From positions 1-17,281 of the forward strand of contig CAMPET010000117.1 of the NCBI GenBank assembly GCA_946803715.1: DNA of 17,281 nucleotides, read 5' to 3'. Position 1 is the stretch's first letter, and every line of letters starts with the position of its first letter. The DNA is from Beroe ovata. Its lineage: Eukaryota; Ctenophora; Nuda; Beroida; Beroidae. Positions 1 through 8,629 of the stretch are shown here, one piece after another. Position numbers and translations under genes: made by a program. The notes under the pieces are model-generated. The model was not told the DNA's origin. It did no database searches and saw only the letters and a program-made list of their open reading frames with translations.

Positions 1-811
1 GTGTAAGTGTATAGCTGGCATTACTGTGATTCTGACGATACATATTTTCGTGTGGCAAAGATCTGCTAACAGTCATCAGAACATGTTTGTTTGTGTGGTT
101 AAACATTTGTTGAGAAGGAATTCTATGGATATTTATGATTGACTCAGTGGATAACACGACAATGAATCTCTTCTTTTTATTGCATTTCAGTCAGGGAATA
201 TTGGGTGCGAACAGGGCAGTAGGGCACATTCAAATCAAGAGGTGGCAATGGGCATACGCCATACTAAAGTTATGAAAGAGTGAACAAAAGGGGACTAAGT
301 CGAATCCATTTGCCAATTGCTCATTTAGAATTTGGTCACGGCCTCGGAATACTACTGTATACACACCTAAATATATCCAATCCCACCATACGAGAAGTCC
401 AAAATTTACTCTGGTTCTCAACCTATTCGGACATCATATGAATTCGCAATGACTTTTAAAACTTTGTGTACTAGACAGATACATCGTCAATCGACATTAA
501 TTTGAAGTCCGACATCAATTTTGAAATTGGCGCACATTGAAATGAACCGTTTCGCGACTAATGCTGAACGCGCGACAGGATAATATGTGATCTTTTTCAA
601 TGTCAGCAGTTAGTGTGTGCGCGCTTCGATCGAATATATGCGCTGCGCGTATCATGCATAATTATCTGATTTCTGTGTGCCATATTCTTGCCTGCTTCGT
701 ATATAAAACTTCGTAGTACTGTTCCCTACCTCCGCTGGCTCATATTCATCTGATTGCCGGTTTTACCCGAAATTGTGCAGTGTGTATGTACTGTCTAGAT
801 TTACTTTTCCC

Positions 812-906
812 TGTTCCCGCGCTGCGTGACCCAAATACTCCGCGCGCGTCTCCTTTCTACGACTTTTCAGTTCACTGAGTAGAACAGGGGCGCGCAACGT
901 GTGCAC
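812..906. repeat. Dispersed ~95-bp CG-rich repeat, copy 1
   Basis: This segment is nearly identical to 10980-11075: both begin TGTTCCCGCGCTGCG and end CGCGCAACGTGTGCAC, with a few substitutions and small indels between. A shortened relative, sharing only its two ends, lies in the right duplication copy at about 6198-6247. It is rich in CG dinucleotides unlike the surroundings. Minus-strand translations of both full copies share a short AEYLGHAARE-like string, which reflects DNA similarity rather than a convincing protein. I see no clear terminal inverted repeats or target-site duplication, so the element class is unknown. Confidence 0.8.
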
Positions 907-1302
907 AACTATAAGTTTGCACACTTTTCCCCATGTACCGTTGCACGTTGCGTGACCCACCTTGTGTTTAAGTAGGGGTTCACGCCTCACAGGCACGAGA
1001 TTTAACAATTAACAATAAAAAGCAAGCGAGTTGGTATAAAGTCGATCAAATCTAGATTTTCCAGCAAAGGAGGTGCAAGTGATCAATAGGAATCATGATT
1101 ACCACTAAAGCCTAACACACATTTATTTGGTATAATTGAACTCACTCATGACTGAACTTATCATGTTTATGAGTCTTCAATAAGATCAAGCATTCATGGG
1201 AATTATATACACCATACACGGCAGTAACCACATTTGATTTCAATGATCACTCAAAGTCTGCCCTAATAGTTCCAAATAATAAGTTACAATTGGGAATAGT
1301 CT

Positions 1303-1706
1303 TTATTCGATCTGCTCAGGGCTCTTGTGATACTTGTATCGGTTCTTGAATGCCTCCCTCATGTCATCATTAACGTTCCACGGCATCTGGAGAGTGAGAT
1401 TATGCTATAATTCAAAAGAGTAGCAGTTGCCATGCACTTTCTATACATTGATAGCTATATGCAAGAAAGACTGCAATGTGCGCGTTACACTCGCATCCGA
1501 AGTGCGCGCGCGCGAGGAGAAGGTCTTCTTTTACAGTGATTACAGATGAGTTTTGTACGATACTAACGAAACCGCGCGCGTAGTTCAGTCTTAAAACTCG
1601 CCACATTTTGGATTCCAGAAATTCTAGAATCCATGCTTGTAATCATCAATGATTGACAATTGTTACAATACACATTTGAACTTACCAGAAGATTGTTGGT
1701 GTTCTT
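1303..1706 (-). pseudogene. Truncated copy of the small membrane-protein gene (exon 4 plus exon 3 fragment)
   Basis: The minus strand holds an exact 84-of-84 copy (1303-1386) of the last coding exon of the gene at 6546-7510, including the ATG at the exon border, the CAG acceptor and the stop codon. Beyond an intron of similar length, a GTAAG donor and 21 nt (1686-1706) of exon 3 are present before the N at 1707 cuts the copy off. Exons 1 and 2 do not follow. This is either a genuinely truncated duplicate or an assembly product in which the rest of an allelic copy was lost at the join. Perfect exon identity beside diverged flanks argues against long decay as a free pseudogene. Confidence 0.85.
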
Positions 1707-1707
1707 N
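1707..1707. other. Ambiguous base (N) at the duplication boundary
   Basis: A single N sits exactly where the left copy stops matching the right copy, in the middle of a copied exon. A one-base gap at a homology breakpoint suggests an assembly join rather than an ordinary sequencing ambiguity. Confidence 0.97.
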
Positions 1708-2487
1708 TATTCATAGTGAATGCAGATCTAAAGTTGGTTTCAGGTTTCAAATCCTTAGGTAGATCATATCAAAATATAACACAATGAGATCATGATCAAG
1801 TACTGAAGAGGGAAAAAACTCGGAAAAGTATGGTAATAATCCAGTCATATGGCTTACAACCTAATAACTCATCCGTTCAGGGTGGGAGTTGCGCCTCAAA
1901 AAGTTGAAATTAGGGTGTTCCCTAACTGTCATTAGTTCCTCATTTTCATTTAAATGGCTCATCAAGAAAATTGATCAGCTTTAGACCACAAGTAATATCC
2001 GGCAGGTGATTATTTCTATAGTTCATAATATTGTGATAAGGCTGATATTCTTTGATAAACTCGATCAATTGTAGGGTTACTCTGTTCTTTTTCAAATTGA
2101 ATAAATAACGTAACCAATAACCATGGCCATGTACCACTTTGCTTTTACAAGTAACAATATCACAAAGAAAATGTAATATTGTAAGTATATCCTGATATCC
2201 AGTGCTTGAAAGTGAAAGGCTTAGTATAGTGTGTAGGGTTAGTCCTACATTGTTGAAAATTTTGTTTTGAGCCCGTTCATGCGTTTGAGCGATGCAATCC
2301 GCAAAAAATAAGTTTGCGCCGCGCGCGCAAAACGAGATTCTCGACAGGGGCTATGGTCTATAATATCATCAATCGACAATTATTCTTTCTGCGGCCTGCA
2401 TCGAATGAAATCGTTGGGCTTAGCATCGCCATGGCGCGGCGCCATGCAATATAATTTTTGTTATCCTCAGCTTATATAAGAAAATAT

Positions 2488-2589
2488 TTGTCAGATTTTA
2501 CCTGACCTGTTTCTCGCGCGCGCCTTCATCGAAGGCCGATGAAGGCGCGCGCGCCGCGCGCGAGAAACAGGTCAGGTAACATCTGACAA
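2488..2589. mobile_element. MITE-like inverted-repeat element, family A, copy 1
   Basis: A 102-bp non-coding element starts TTGTCAGATTTTACCTGACC and ends with its near-exact reverse complement, GGTCAGGTAACATCTGACAA. The inverted arms extend about 35 bp through CTGTTTCTCGCGCGCG, leaving a short centre that is itself palindromic, so almost the whole element can fold into one hairpin. It is flanked by AGAAAATAT and AGAGAATAT, an 8-of-9 direct repeat that fits an aged 9-bp target-site duplication. A sister copy is at 11291-11396. Nine-base duplications are typical of Mutator-like elements, but no transposase is present and the assignment is inference. Confidence 0.88.
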
Positions 2590-2832
2590 AGAGAATATAA
2601 GTTTGAGGCTTTGATTATAATTAGCGGTCTAACCAATTTTTGTCAAGTCATATTTTTATTTTCAGCTCTTCAACAAAACTGCTTTTTCAACCTAATTCAT
2701 CGATATCGCACGATCAGAGCATCAAAAATGAATGCAGACTTTATCCATCGAGTTATATGTTATAACAAAAAACGTCCGAGATATGCAAGTTTTTGTAGAT
2801 CACATAGATGTGGACGTTTCCTTTTGTCCACT

Positions 2833-2857
2833 TATTTTTGACACACCCTGTATTATA
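2833..2857. repeat. Possible DNA-transposon terminus (ACACCCTGTAT motif)
   Basis: The string TTTTTGACACACCCTGTATT resembles terminal repeats of Tc1/mariner-type elements in many invertebrates, read on the other strand as TACAGGGTGTGTCAAAAA. No partner end or transposase was found nearby. A short inverted pair, AACGTCC near 2770 and GGACGTT near 2812, may belong to the same relic. This rests on motif memory only. Confidence 0.3.
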
Positions 2858-3030
2858 CGATGCATGGTTTTTTAATCTGCTTCTACTTTCTTGAATCAAC
2901 TCGCATCAGCCATCAGCAATACACCTATCTGAAAGATCAGTTACTAAATTAAGGCGTTCAGGTCAGAAAATTAAATGTGGTGCCTGTATGGTAATTTAGC
3001 AACATATCTTAGGAGCCACAGTTACCCAAT

Positions 3031-4706
3031 ATGAAAGAGGAAAATATGTCCAAGCAATTCAGCTTGATGATTTCATCGACTGATATAATGTTCCAGAGAA
3101 TAGCAGAGTCTCTAGCAGCAACAGGTGACTTTTAGAATTGCTTTTGTAAGTTATAAATAAATAATGTCTGCAGATAAGATGAGGAGGGTGTCAGCATATT
3201 ATAATCCATGAGCCGTGATACGATAGTTAGATGTTACTTAAACCAAATTGTTCCTTTGATTTATGTTTGCCACTTGAGGGCAATGTATTTCAATGATATT
3301 AATTATTTTAAAAATGATTGGGCTGTTTTCATGGATCATTTCAGCTTCATCTGCTGCTGCTGCTCGAGACAAAGCTGATGGATTCAACCTCTGTCTATCA
3401 GAGTATGCTGCTAGAGAGAACAAGGTTATTCAGGGAGAACTGGTGGATTACTGTGAATGTCTCAAAGCTGTTGAAGATAGAAGACAACTGACTCTAGAGA
3501 CAATCATTGTAAGCTATATCCTACACTGCATAATTAACAAAATAGACTTCACTGTCCAAAAATAATTTCATTAACAGACTCATTAGGTAGGTATATCTTC
3601 TTCCATGTATCTTTCGTGTTGCATACCAGCGTGTAAAAAGCAGGGTACAGGCTGGCATGCATTGTGCATTTTCCATTTAGCTATGTACAGAGTGAGCATT
3701 CTGTTAGGGAATACGGACAAACAGTTAGTTGGCCTATTATGCCATCAGGGAACGCCAATTAGATACACTCTAATTTCCATTCATTGTCAGTGACTCAGAT
3801 GATGCTCAGTCATTGCTATGTAGTTTCCACGGCCTGGTCTCAAATGAGACAGCTCTCAAGCCAACTACTATTCACATTACACAGGACAAGCTGAAGCCAG
3901 CCTGTGACAAATGGAAGACAATCTGTGCGGAGACTCAGGCATCGCTCAAGAACCTGTGTATTGTACGTGACAAGGAGGCTAAGGCACTGAGAGCACTAGA
4001 GAAGACCAAAGTAAAGGAAGGCAGTAAGAAGGCTCAGCAAGTGTCTCAGGATGTGGCTTCCAAGCAAAGTGAGGTACTCAGACTCCCAACTTATTATTTG
4101 ACTTGTCACCATCCTGAATAGTATTTGTCATTATATTAAGTAATGGCATGATGTTATCAACAGCAATATGAAATCTCAAGCATTGAATCATCTATTGCAG
4201 GTTGCAAATAAAACAGATGAAATTCATGCGCTGATGAGGCAATTCCATACTCAAAAGTTAAATGACTACAAGTCAATACTAGCGACATATTCACAAATCC
4301 AGATGATCTATCACTCAAGGTCGTTAGAGTTCTACACACGCGCCTATCAGGTAGCTATCGTCAATCATGATTATTTGGGAGGCAGCGCAAATACATCTGT
4401 GTTTTCTGCGACATTTCGTGTTCTTTGCAACGCATTTCGACAAATGAACTTCTAGGATGATTCATAATCATTTGCTACTCTTCATTCTATTCATGTGAAG
4501 CCATCTGTTCATCGTGGTGTCATGATTTGGGCGATAAGACCACTGACCAGATCTGGTTTCAGGACATACTGGATATACAAGCAGACGAATATGTGGAAAG
4601 TGTGCTCAACGAGACAAATCCGGGAACAATGACCCTCTCCCAGTCTGTACCCCAGAACATGAACACTTCCAGTACCAGCGTAGATCAACTCAATATGACC
4701 AAGTAG
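3031..4706 (+). CDS. CIBAR1: CIBAR/FAM92-family BAR-domain protein, five coding exons
   Basis: Coding exons are 3031-3124, 3345-3508, 3885-4073, 4201-4350 and 4563-4706. All introns are GT-AG, phases are 1,0,0,0, and together they give 741 nt, or 246 aa plus TAG. The start ATG has A at -3, and an in-frame TAG lies at 3010. Hallmarks of the FAM92 family are RDKAD at residues 39-43, EAKALRALEKTK at 117-128 in place of the human EAKQLTQLERTR segment, and LEFYTRAYQ at 191-199 running into DILDIQADE. Nearly the whole protein is predicted helical, as in BAR dimers that bend membranes. Family members bind the CBY1 protein and work at ciliary basal bodies. The human protein is about 290 aa; this one has a shorter, Ser/Thr/Asn-rich tail instead of the acidic one. 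Which vertebrate paralogue it matches (CIBAR1 or CIBAR2) cannot be decided, so the symbol denotes the family. Confidence 0.9.
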
Positions 4707-5256
4707 ACGTGTGTATTATCATAGTCATCTTTAATTCAGGAGGATTGAGTCCCAGTCCTATATCGAGTATCGACTCCGAGTTTCATATCGGCTCGATTTT
4801 TTACCCATTGAGCACAGTAGTAGAATTGTTAATCAAAACATATCTCTCAATACACAAATGAGCGTAACTTCCTGAACGATCAAAAGCCATTTCAGCTTTT
4901 CAAAGTTTAGTAGACAGAGCTTAACAAATTGAAGCCCATCTTTTCATAGAAATGCTCTCACATCTGTATTTTAGGCACTTGAAATATTATTGTCTAGATA
5001 GGTTCCTAGGTATATCCATATTTTCGAGTCCGATCAGATTGATCGTATATCATGATTATAGTCTTGCACAGTTCCATATCGCTTATGTACAGTGTTGAGT
5101 GTACATAATCATCAATATGATATTTGACGCTGGATAGTGGATATTTAAATATACAATTTCGTCATCTAGCACACTATACCCGAAATCTTGACAAGTTTGC
5201 AAAATTACGAGCCCTTAGTTTGAGTTAGAATTTTGATATCTCGTGTATTTTGAGAA
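4707..5256. other. 3' flank of the CIBAR-like gene
   Basis: This AT-rich stretch follows the stop codon of the CIBAR-like gene and ends where the right duplication copy begins. It should contain the 3' untranslated region, but I see no canonical AATAAA close to the stop. No other gene or repeat is evident. Whether it is also duplicated left of the window cannot be seen. Confidence 0.6.
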
Positions 5257-5661
5257 GTGTAAGTGTATAGCTGGCATTACTGTGATTCTGACGACATATT
5301 TTTGTGTAGCAAAGATCTGCTAACAGTCATCAGAACATGTTTGTTTGTGTGGTAAAACATTTGTAGAGAAGGAATTCTATGGATATTTATGATTGACTCA
5401 GTGGATAACATGACAATGAATCTCTTCTTTTTATTGCACTTCAGTCAGTTGGGTGCGTGGGTGAATGTAGGATGCATTCATGGAGCGAACAGGGCACATT
5501 CTAATCAAGAGGTGGCAATGGGCATATGCCATACTAGAGTTATGGTATAGTGCGCAAAAGGAAACTAAGTCGAATCCATTTGCCAATTGCTCATTTAGAA
5601 TTCAGTCACGGCCTCGGAATACTACTGTATACACATCTAAATATATCAAATTCTACCATTA

Positions 5662-5698
5662 TGGACTTCTCGTATGGTGGCGCCATACGAGAAGTCCA
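5662..5698. repeat. Perfect 16-bp-arm hairpin created by an inverted insertion
   Basis: The arms TGGACTTCTCGTATGG and CCATACGAGAAGTCCA are exact reverse complements separated by the five bases TGGCG. The left duplication copy has only the right arm (about 387-402), so the left arm arose by copying the neighbouring bases in reverse, as expected for template switching during replication. No gene function is implied. Confidence 0.9.
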
Positions 5699-5953
5699 GC
5701 ATTTACTCTGGTTCCCAACCTTTTTGGACATTTTATAAATTCGCAATGACTTTTTGTCCAAGACAGATACATCGTCAATCGACATTTATTTGATGTCCGA
5801 CATCGATTTTGAAATTGGCGCACATTGAAATGAACCGTTTCGCGACTAATGCTGAACGCGCGACAGGATAATATGTGATCTTTTTCAATGTCAGCAGTTA
5901 GTGTGTGCGCGCTTCGATCGAATATACACGCTGCGCGCATCATGCATAATAAT

Positions 5954-6061
5954 TTGTAGGATTTCACCCTACCCTTGCTGGCGGGATTTTATCCCTGGCA
6001 AGGGGCGGATTGAAAATCGCGCGCGCGCGCCGCGCACCGACGGTAGGGTAAAATCCTACAA
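5954..6061. mobile_element. MITE-like inverted-repeat element, family B, copy 1
   Basis: A 108-bp element begins TTGTAGGATTTCACCCTACC and ends GGTAGGGTAAAATCCTACAA; the ends are inverted repeats with one or two mismatches. It is flanked by a perfect 9-bp direct repeat, CATAATAAT (5945-5953 and 6062-6070). The left duplication copy shows the unoccupied site, a single CATAATTAT at 657-665, which confirms a discrete insertion. The interior is non-coding with a (CG)n run. Its end architecture matches family A at 2488-2589 although the stem bases differ. Confidence 0.92.
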
Positions 6062-6089
6062 CATAATAATAAACTGTGTGTCATATTTT

Positions 6090-6185
6090 TTGTAGGATTT
6101 CACCCTACCCTTGCTGGGGGGATTTTATCTCTGGCAAGGGCGGATTGAAAATCGCGCGCACCGACGGTAGGGTAAAATCCTACAA
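6090..6185. mobile_element. MITE-like inverted-repeat element, family B, copy 2
   Basis: A 96-bp near-identical sister of the element 28 bp to its left, in the same orientation, differing mainly by a shorter CG run and three single-base changes. Its ends are the same TTGTAGG and CCTACAA. It has no matching 9-bp flanks (TCATATTTT against GTAGAGATT), and sequence to its right is missing relative to the other duplication copy. A deletion may therefore have started at its right edge, or it may have arisen by local duplication rather than independent insertion. Confidence 0.88.
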
Positions 6186-6544
6186 GTAGAGATTTAATGT
6201 TCCCACGTTGTGTGAGTAGGGGACACAGGCGCGCAGCTCGTGCACACTGCACAAGATTTCACAATAAAAAGCAAGCGAGTTGGTATAAAGCAGATCAAAT
6301 CTAGATTTTACAGCGAAAGAGGTGCAAGTGATAACAGGAATCATGACTACTCCAAAGCCTACTACGCGTATTCTATTGGCTAATTGACTGATTAAAGAAC
6401 TTATCATGTTAATGAGGCATGAGCCTTCAATAAGATCAAGCATTCACGGGAATTATATACAAGGCAGTAACCGCATTTGATTTCAATGATCACACAAAGT
6501 CTGCCCTATGAGTTCCGAATAATAAGTTACAATTGGCAATAGTC

Positions 6545-6550
6545 TTTATT
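6545..6550 (-). terminator. AATAAA overlapping the stop codon of the small gene
   Basis: On the minus strand the last codons read GAA TAA AG, so the stop codon lies inside a canonical AATAAA polyadenylation signal. The left copy keeps it at 1302-1307. If used, the 3' untranslated region would be only about 15-30 nt; use is unproven. Confidence 0.4.
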
Positions 6551-7510
6551 CGATCTGCTCAGGGCTCTTGTGATACTTGTATCGGTTCTTGAATGCCTCC
6601 CTCATGTCATCATTAACGTTCCACGGCATCTGGAGAGTGAGATTATGCTATAATTCAAAAGAGTAGCAGTTGCCATGCACTTTCTATATGCAAGAAAGAC
6701 TGCAATGCGCGCGTTACACTCGCATCCGAAGTGCGCGCGCGCGACGAGCAGAAGGTCTTCTTTTACAGTGCTTACAGATGAGTTTTGTACGATACTAAGG
6801 AAACCGCGCGCGTGGTTCAGTCTTAAAACTCGCCACATTTGGGATTCAAGAAATTCTAGAATCGACACGATGATGTGGAAAGATAATCATGATCAATGGT
6901 TACCATACTTGTTATCATCAATAATTGTTACCACATTTGAACTTACCAGAAGATTGTTGGTGTTCTTGTCAAAGTTGCCCTCGTATCGATTAGGATCGAC
7001 CCAGGGCAAGGGAATACTGAAATGGGTTTAATATTGATACATTTTCTTGAAGTTGTTTAGTTTATCATTCATTAGTCATTTCATCACTCAATGCAATTAT
7101 GGAAATGTTAATAACATACATGATATTCGGATCGTAGGCAATCTTCTTGAATACCATGCCTGCTGCGTAGACCAGAGCAAACGCAGTGGGTCCGACGATC
7201 AACCACAACTGAAATTCCGTGTTTCAATCAAAACTCTACATTAATGATTAATAACTCCCTAAACGGACAATACAATGATACTACTATCATATGGTAGTCT
7301 CCCATAGACTGATGTACCTAGACCGATATCCTTCCTTGATGCTTGTTTACTGTCAGCTTGGAATTCATGGATAAAAACTGGCCTGATATCTAAACTAACC
7401 CCTTGATCCTTCTTCAGTGAGTGCTTCATGAAATTGTTCAAATTTCTCATCCATTGAAATGGGTCGTTATTGAGGGGTCCTTTAGGAGGAGGTAGTCCAT
7501 GTCCACCCAT
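6546..7510 (-). CDS. Small single-pass membrane protein, four coding exons, family not recognised
   Basis: Minus-strand exons are 7400-7510, 7120-7208, 6947-7016 and 6546-6629. All junctions are GT-AG and phases 0, 2, 0 join cleanly to 354 nt, or 117 aa plus TAA. The start ATG has a strong context (AACATGG); the frame stays open upstream to another ATG at 7654, so a longer N-terminus is possible. The N-terminus (MGGHGLPPPKGPL) is Pro/Gly-rich. Residues 38-58, starting LWLIVGPTAFALVYAAGMVF, form one membrane helix followed by KK. The C-terminal half is hydrophilic and aromatic (PLPWVDPNRYEG, FKNRYKYHKSPEQIE). Size and layout resemble accessory subunits of mitochondrial respiratory complexes, but I could not match any specific family. 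The perfect conservation of exon 4 in the duplicated copy supports it being a real gene. Confidence 0.75.
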
Positions 7511-7868
7511 GTTTAGCTGTTTGAAGAATACTGAATAATTTTTGAATAATGATGATTCGAATTCATTAAACATACAGTAATTTAAAGATACTACTTCCTG
7601 TTGTTGTGGTTCTACTCTAATTAGGTTATCAACTTCTGTGACTCCACTGACCACATTCTCAACACTTGTCAGTCAAGCTGGATCCTCATTGTCTTCGGTG
7701 ACAGACCAACGAGGCTATGCTTCCTCTACTCAAGAGTATGGTACGCTGCCGATTTGAATACTCATGTCCAGTACCCCAGTATGAAATCCTTCCCTCATGC
7801 ATGACATCTGTATTCAGTAGTCTCAAGTCCCCTCAACGTGCATTCACATCCGTGGCTGCCAAGGACTC
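7511..7868. other. Region between the small gene and the retrotransposon relic
   Basis: This should hold the promoter and 5' untranslated region of the small minus-strand gene. Its right part may also belong to the retrotransposon relic that becomes recognisable from about 7869. I see no clear TATA box or other decisive signal. Confidence 0.45.
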
Positions 7869-8185
7869 AACAACTGGCAGAGACTGAAAATCCTTGATCT
7901 CATTGCAGAGGCGAAGAGAGCAATATGTTATCATCCATGTATCGGAAATTGATAAAAGGAATCGCCCCTTATGATATAAACATGAGCTCATATGAGCACA
8001 TTCGTCTCTGCACAAATGCCATACATGTATTCCCGAGGAATGCTCCTACATTTGCCAAATCTATCTACAAGAGATTTGCTGTTATTGGTCACAAGTTTTG
8101 GAACATCCTCCCATGCAGCGTCACTTGTGCGCCATCCCTGGAGAGTTTTGAGGCAAAACTGACGTCCCATATCATGGAAAACTAA
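7869..8185 (+). mobile_element. Decayed 3' end of a non-LTR retrotransposon (reverse-transcriptase ORF tail)
   Basis: Three successive plus-strand frames spell the usual C-terminal tail of LINE-type (Jockey/CR1-like) polymerase proteins: NNWQRLKILDL from 7869, LQRRREQYVIIHV from about 7903, and MYRKLIKGIAP within the frame starting at 7925. The last continues to a block ending FAVIGHKFWNILP, then SLESFEAKLTSHIME and a stop at 8183-8185. The pattern of an arginine-rich RRR-YVII block, a short basic linker, then F--IG-K-WN-LP and S--SF--KL is characteristic. Two frame changes in about 60 bp and the absence of the catalytic core show it is dead and 5'-truncated. The 3' boundary after the stop is not obvious; no poly-A or simple-repeat tail stands out. 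Confidence 0.72.
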
Positions 8186-8414
8186 CCAGATCAACCCCCA
8201 GTACCAGGGTGTACATCCCCTAACTCAAACTCTCTACTGGACTGGAGCACAGGTGGTCTACGACTGATGTTCTAGTTGGATTTTCAGCAAGAACCTACAA
8301 GAGTTGACAAGAGGTGATCAGGATTGTTTTGTGAATATAAGACACCTCCTTATTGCTTGTCATAAACCATTGAGTTGGAATAGTGGGGTGTTTTGTAGCA
8401 GTCGCATGAGAGAT

Positions 8415-8629
8415 CAAGAATTCGGAATTTTTGATAACGCACAGATGCAACCAGTGACACAGTCGTTGTTAGTGAGCTAAAATGGTGTGACATAACAAGT
8501 TTAAAAAAATTGTAAACTTTACAACACTACTTTATACAATTAAATTCGAGAACTGAAGATAGTGTATGTCACACTGAAACGTTTCTAACTCCCTAACATC
8601 TGTGCGTTATCAGAAATTCCGGATTCTTG
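8415..8629. mobile_element. 215-bp element with 33-bp terminal inverted repeats
   Basis: The left end 8415-8447 (begins CAAGAATTCGGAATTTTTGA) and the reverse complement of the right end 8597-8629 (begins CAAGAATCCGGAATTTCTGA) match at 31 of 33 positions. Weaker inverted similarity continues inward, for example GTGTGACATA on both arms, so the arms may be about 80 bp long with an AT-rich centre. No coding capacity is visible and I found no clear target-site duplication directly at the ends. A 12-bp direct repeat, CTTGTCATAAAC, occurs at 8356-8367 and 8626-8637, overlapping the right end only. It is a non-autonomous DNA transposon of unknown superfamily, unrelated in sequence to families A and B. 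Confidence 0.82.

Larger units (their letters stand above)
1..1706. repeat. Left copy of a ~1.7-kb duplication (partner 5257-6967)
   Basis: Base 1 onward aligns to 5257 onward with only scattered substitutions and small indels over the first ~600 bases. The two diverge structurally around 660-1000 and align again to the end. The match stops at 1706, just before the single N at 1707; the right copy continues into the rest of an exon of the small membrane-protein gene, while the left continues into unrelated sequence. The left copy lacks the two family B elements and the inverted insertion found on the right, but carries a 95-bp dispersed repeat (812-906) that is shortened on the right. The window begins inside the duplication, so its true left edge is unseen. 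It may be a real segmental duplication or two alleles placed in tandem by the assembler. Confidence 0.93.
1708..3030. other. Non-coding region upstream of the CIBAR-like gene
   Basis: I find no supported gene here. It holds a CG-rich segment at about 2313-2356 that recurs inverted near 11145-11186, a small GGCGCC-centred palindrome near 2430-2445, the family A inverted-repeat element at 2488-2589, and a transposon-end-like motif near 2833-2857. The promoter and 5' untranslated region of the downstream gene should lie in the last few hundred bases, but I see no decisive core promoter motif. Confidence 0.6.
5257..6967. repeat. Right copy of the ~1.7-kb duplication (partner 1-1706)
   Basis: This copy is continuous with the intact small membrane-protein gene: its last portion is exon 4, intron 3 and the start (in + order) of exon 3 of that gene. 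Relative to the left copy it has gained an inverted insertion making a hairpin (5662-5698) and two family B elements (5954-6061, 6090-6185). It lacks about 300 bp corresponding to roughly 690-1000, where only a shortened CG-rich repeat remains. Most of the rest aligns base for base with a few percent difference, while the coding exon is identical. Confidence 0.93.

Noticed and set aside
763-1008. Minus-strand 81-codon frame sharing an AEYLGHAARE string with 10931-11122
   Set aside because: The similarity is explained by the dispersed ~95-bp CG-rich DNA repeat; the frames differ outside it and no known domain is seen.
2611-2841. Plus-strand 76-codon frame upstream of the CIBAR-like gene
   Set aside because: It begins just after a transposable element and runs into a transposon-end-like motif; the composition is not protein-like.
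5480-5967. Overlapping open frames on both strands in the right duplication copy, similar to one at 230-421
   Set aside because: They are similar only because the DNA is duplicated. The hairpin insertion and small indels change the frame freely between copies, so there is no sign of coding constraint.
5945-6185. CRISPR-like pair of repeats
   Set aside because: Two ~100-bp inverted-repeat units with a target duplication are transposable elements; there is no regular short repeat-spacer pattern, and the DNA is eukaryotic.
7259-7399. Extension of the first exon of the small gene into the following open frame
   Set aside because: A GTTAGT donor at 7394-7399 joins in phase to the membrane-helix exon; reading through gives no hydrophobic segment and leaves the conserved downstream exons unused.
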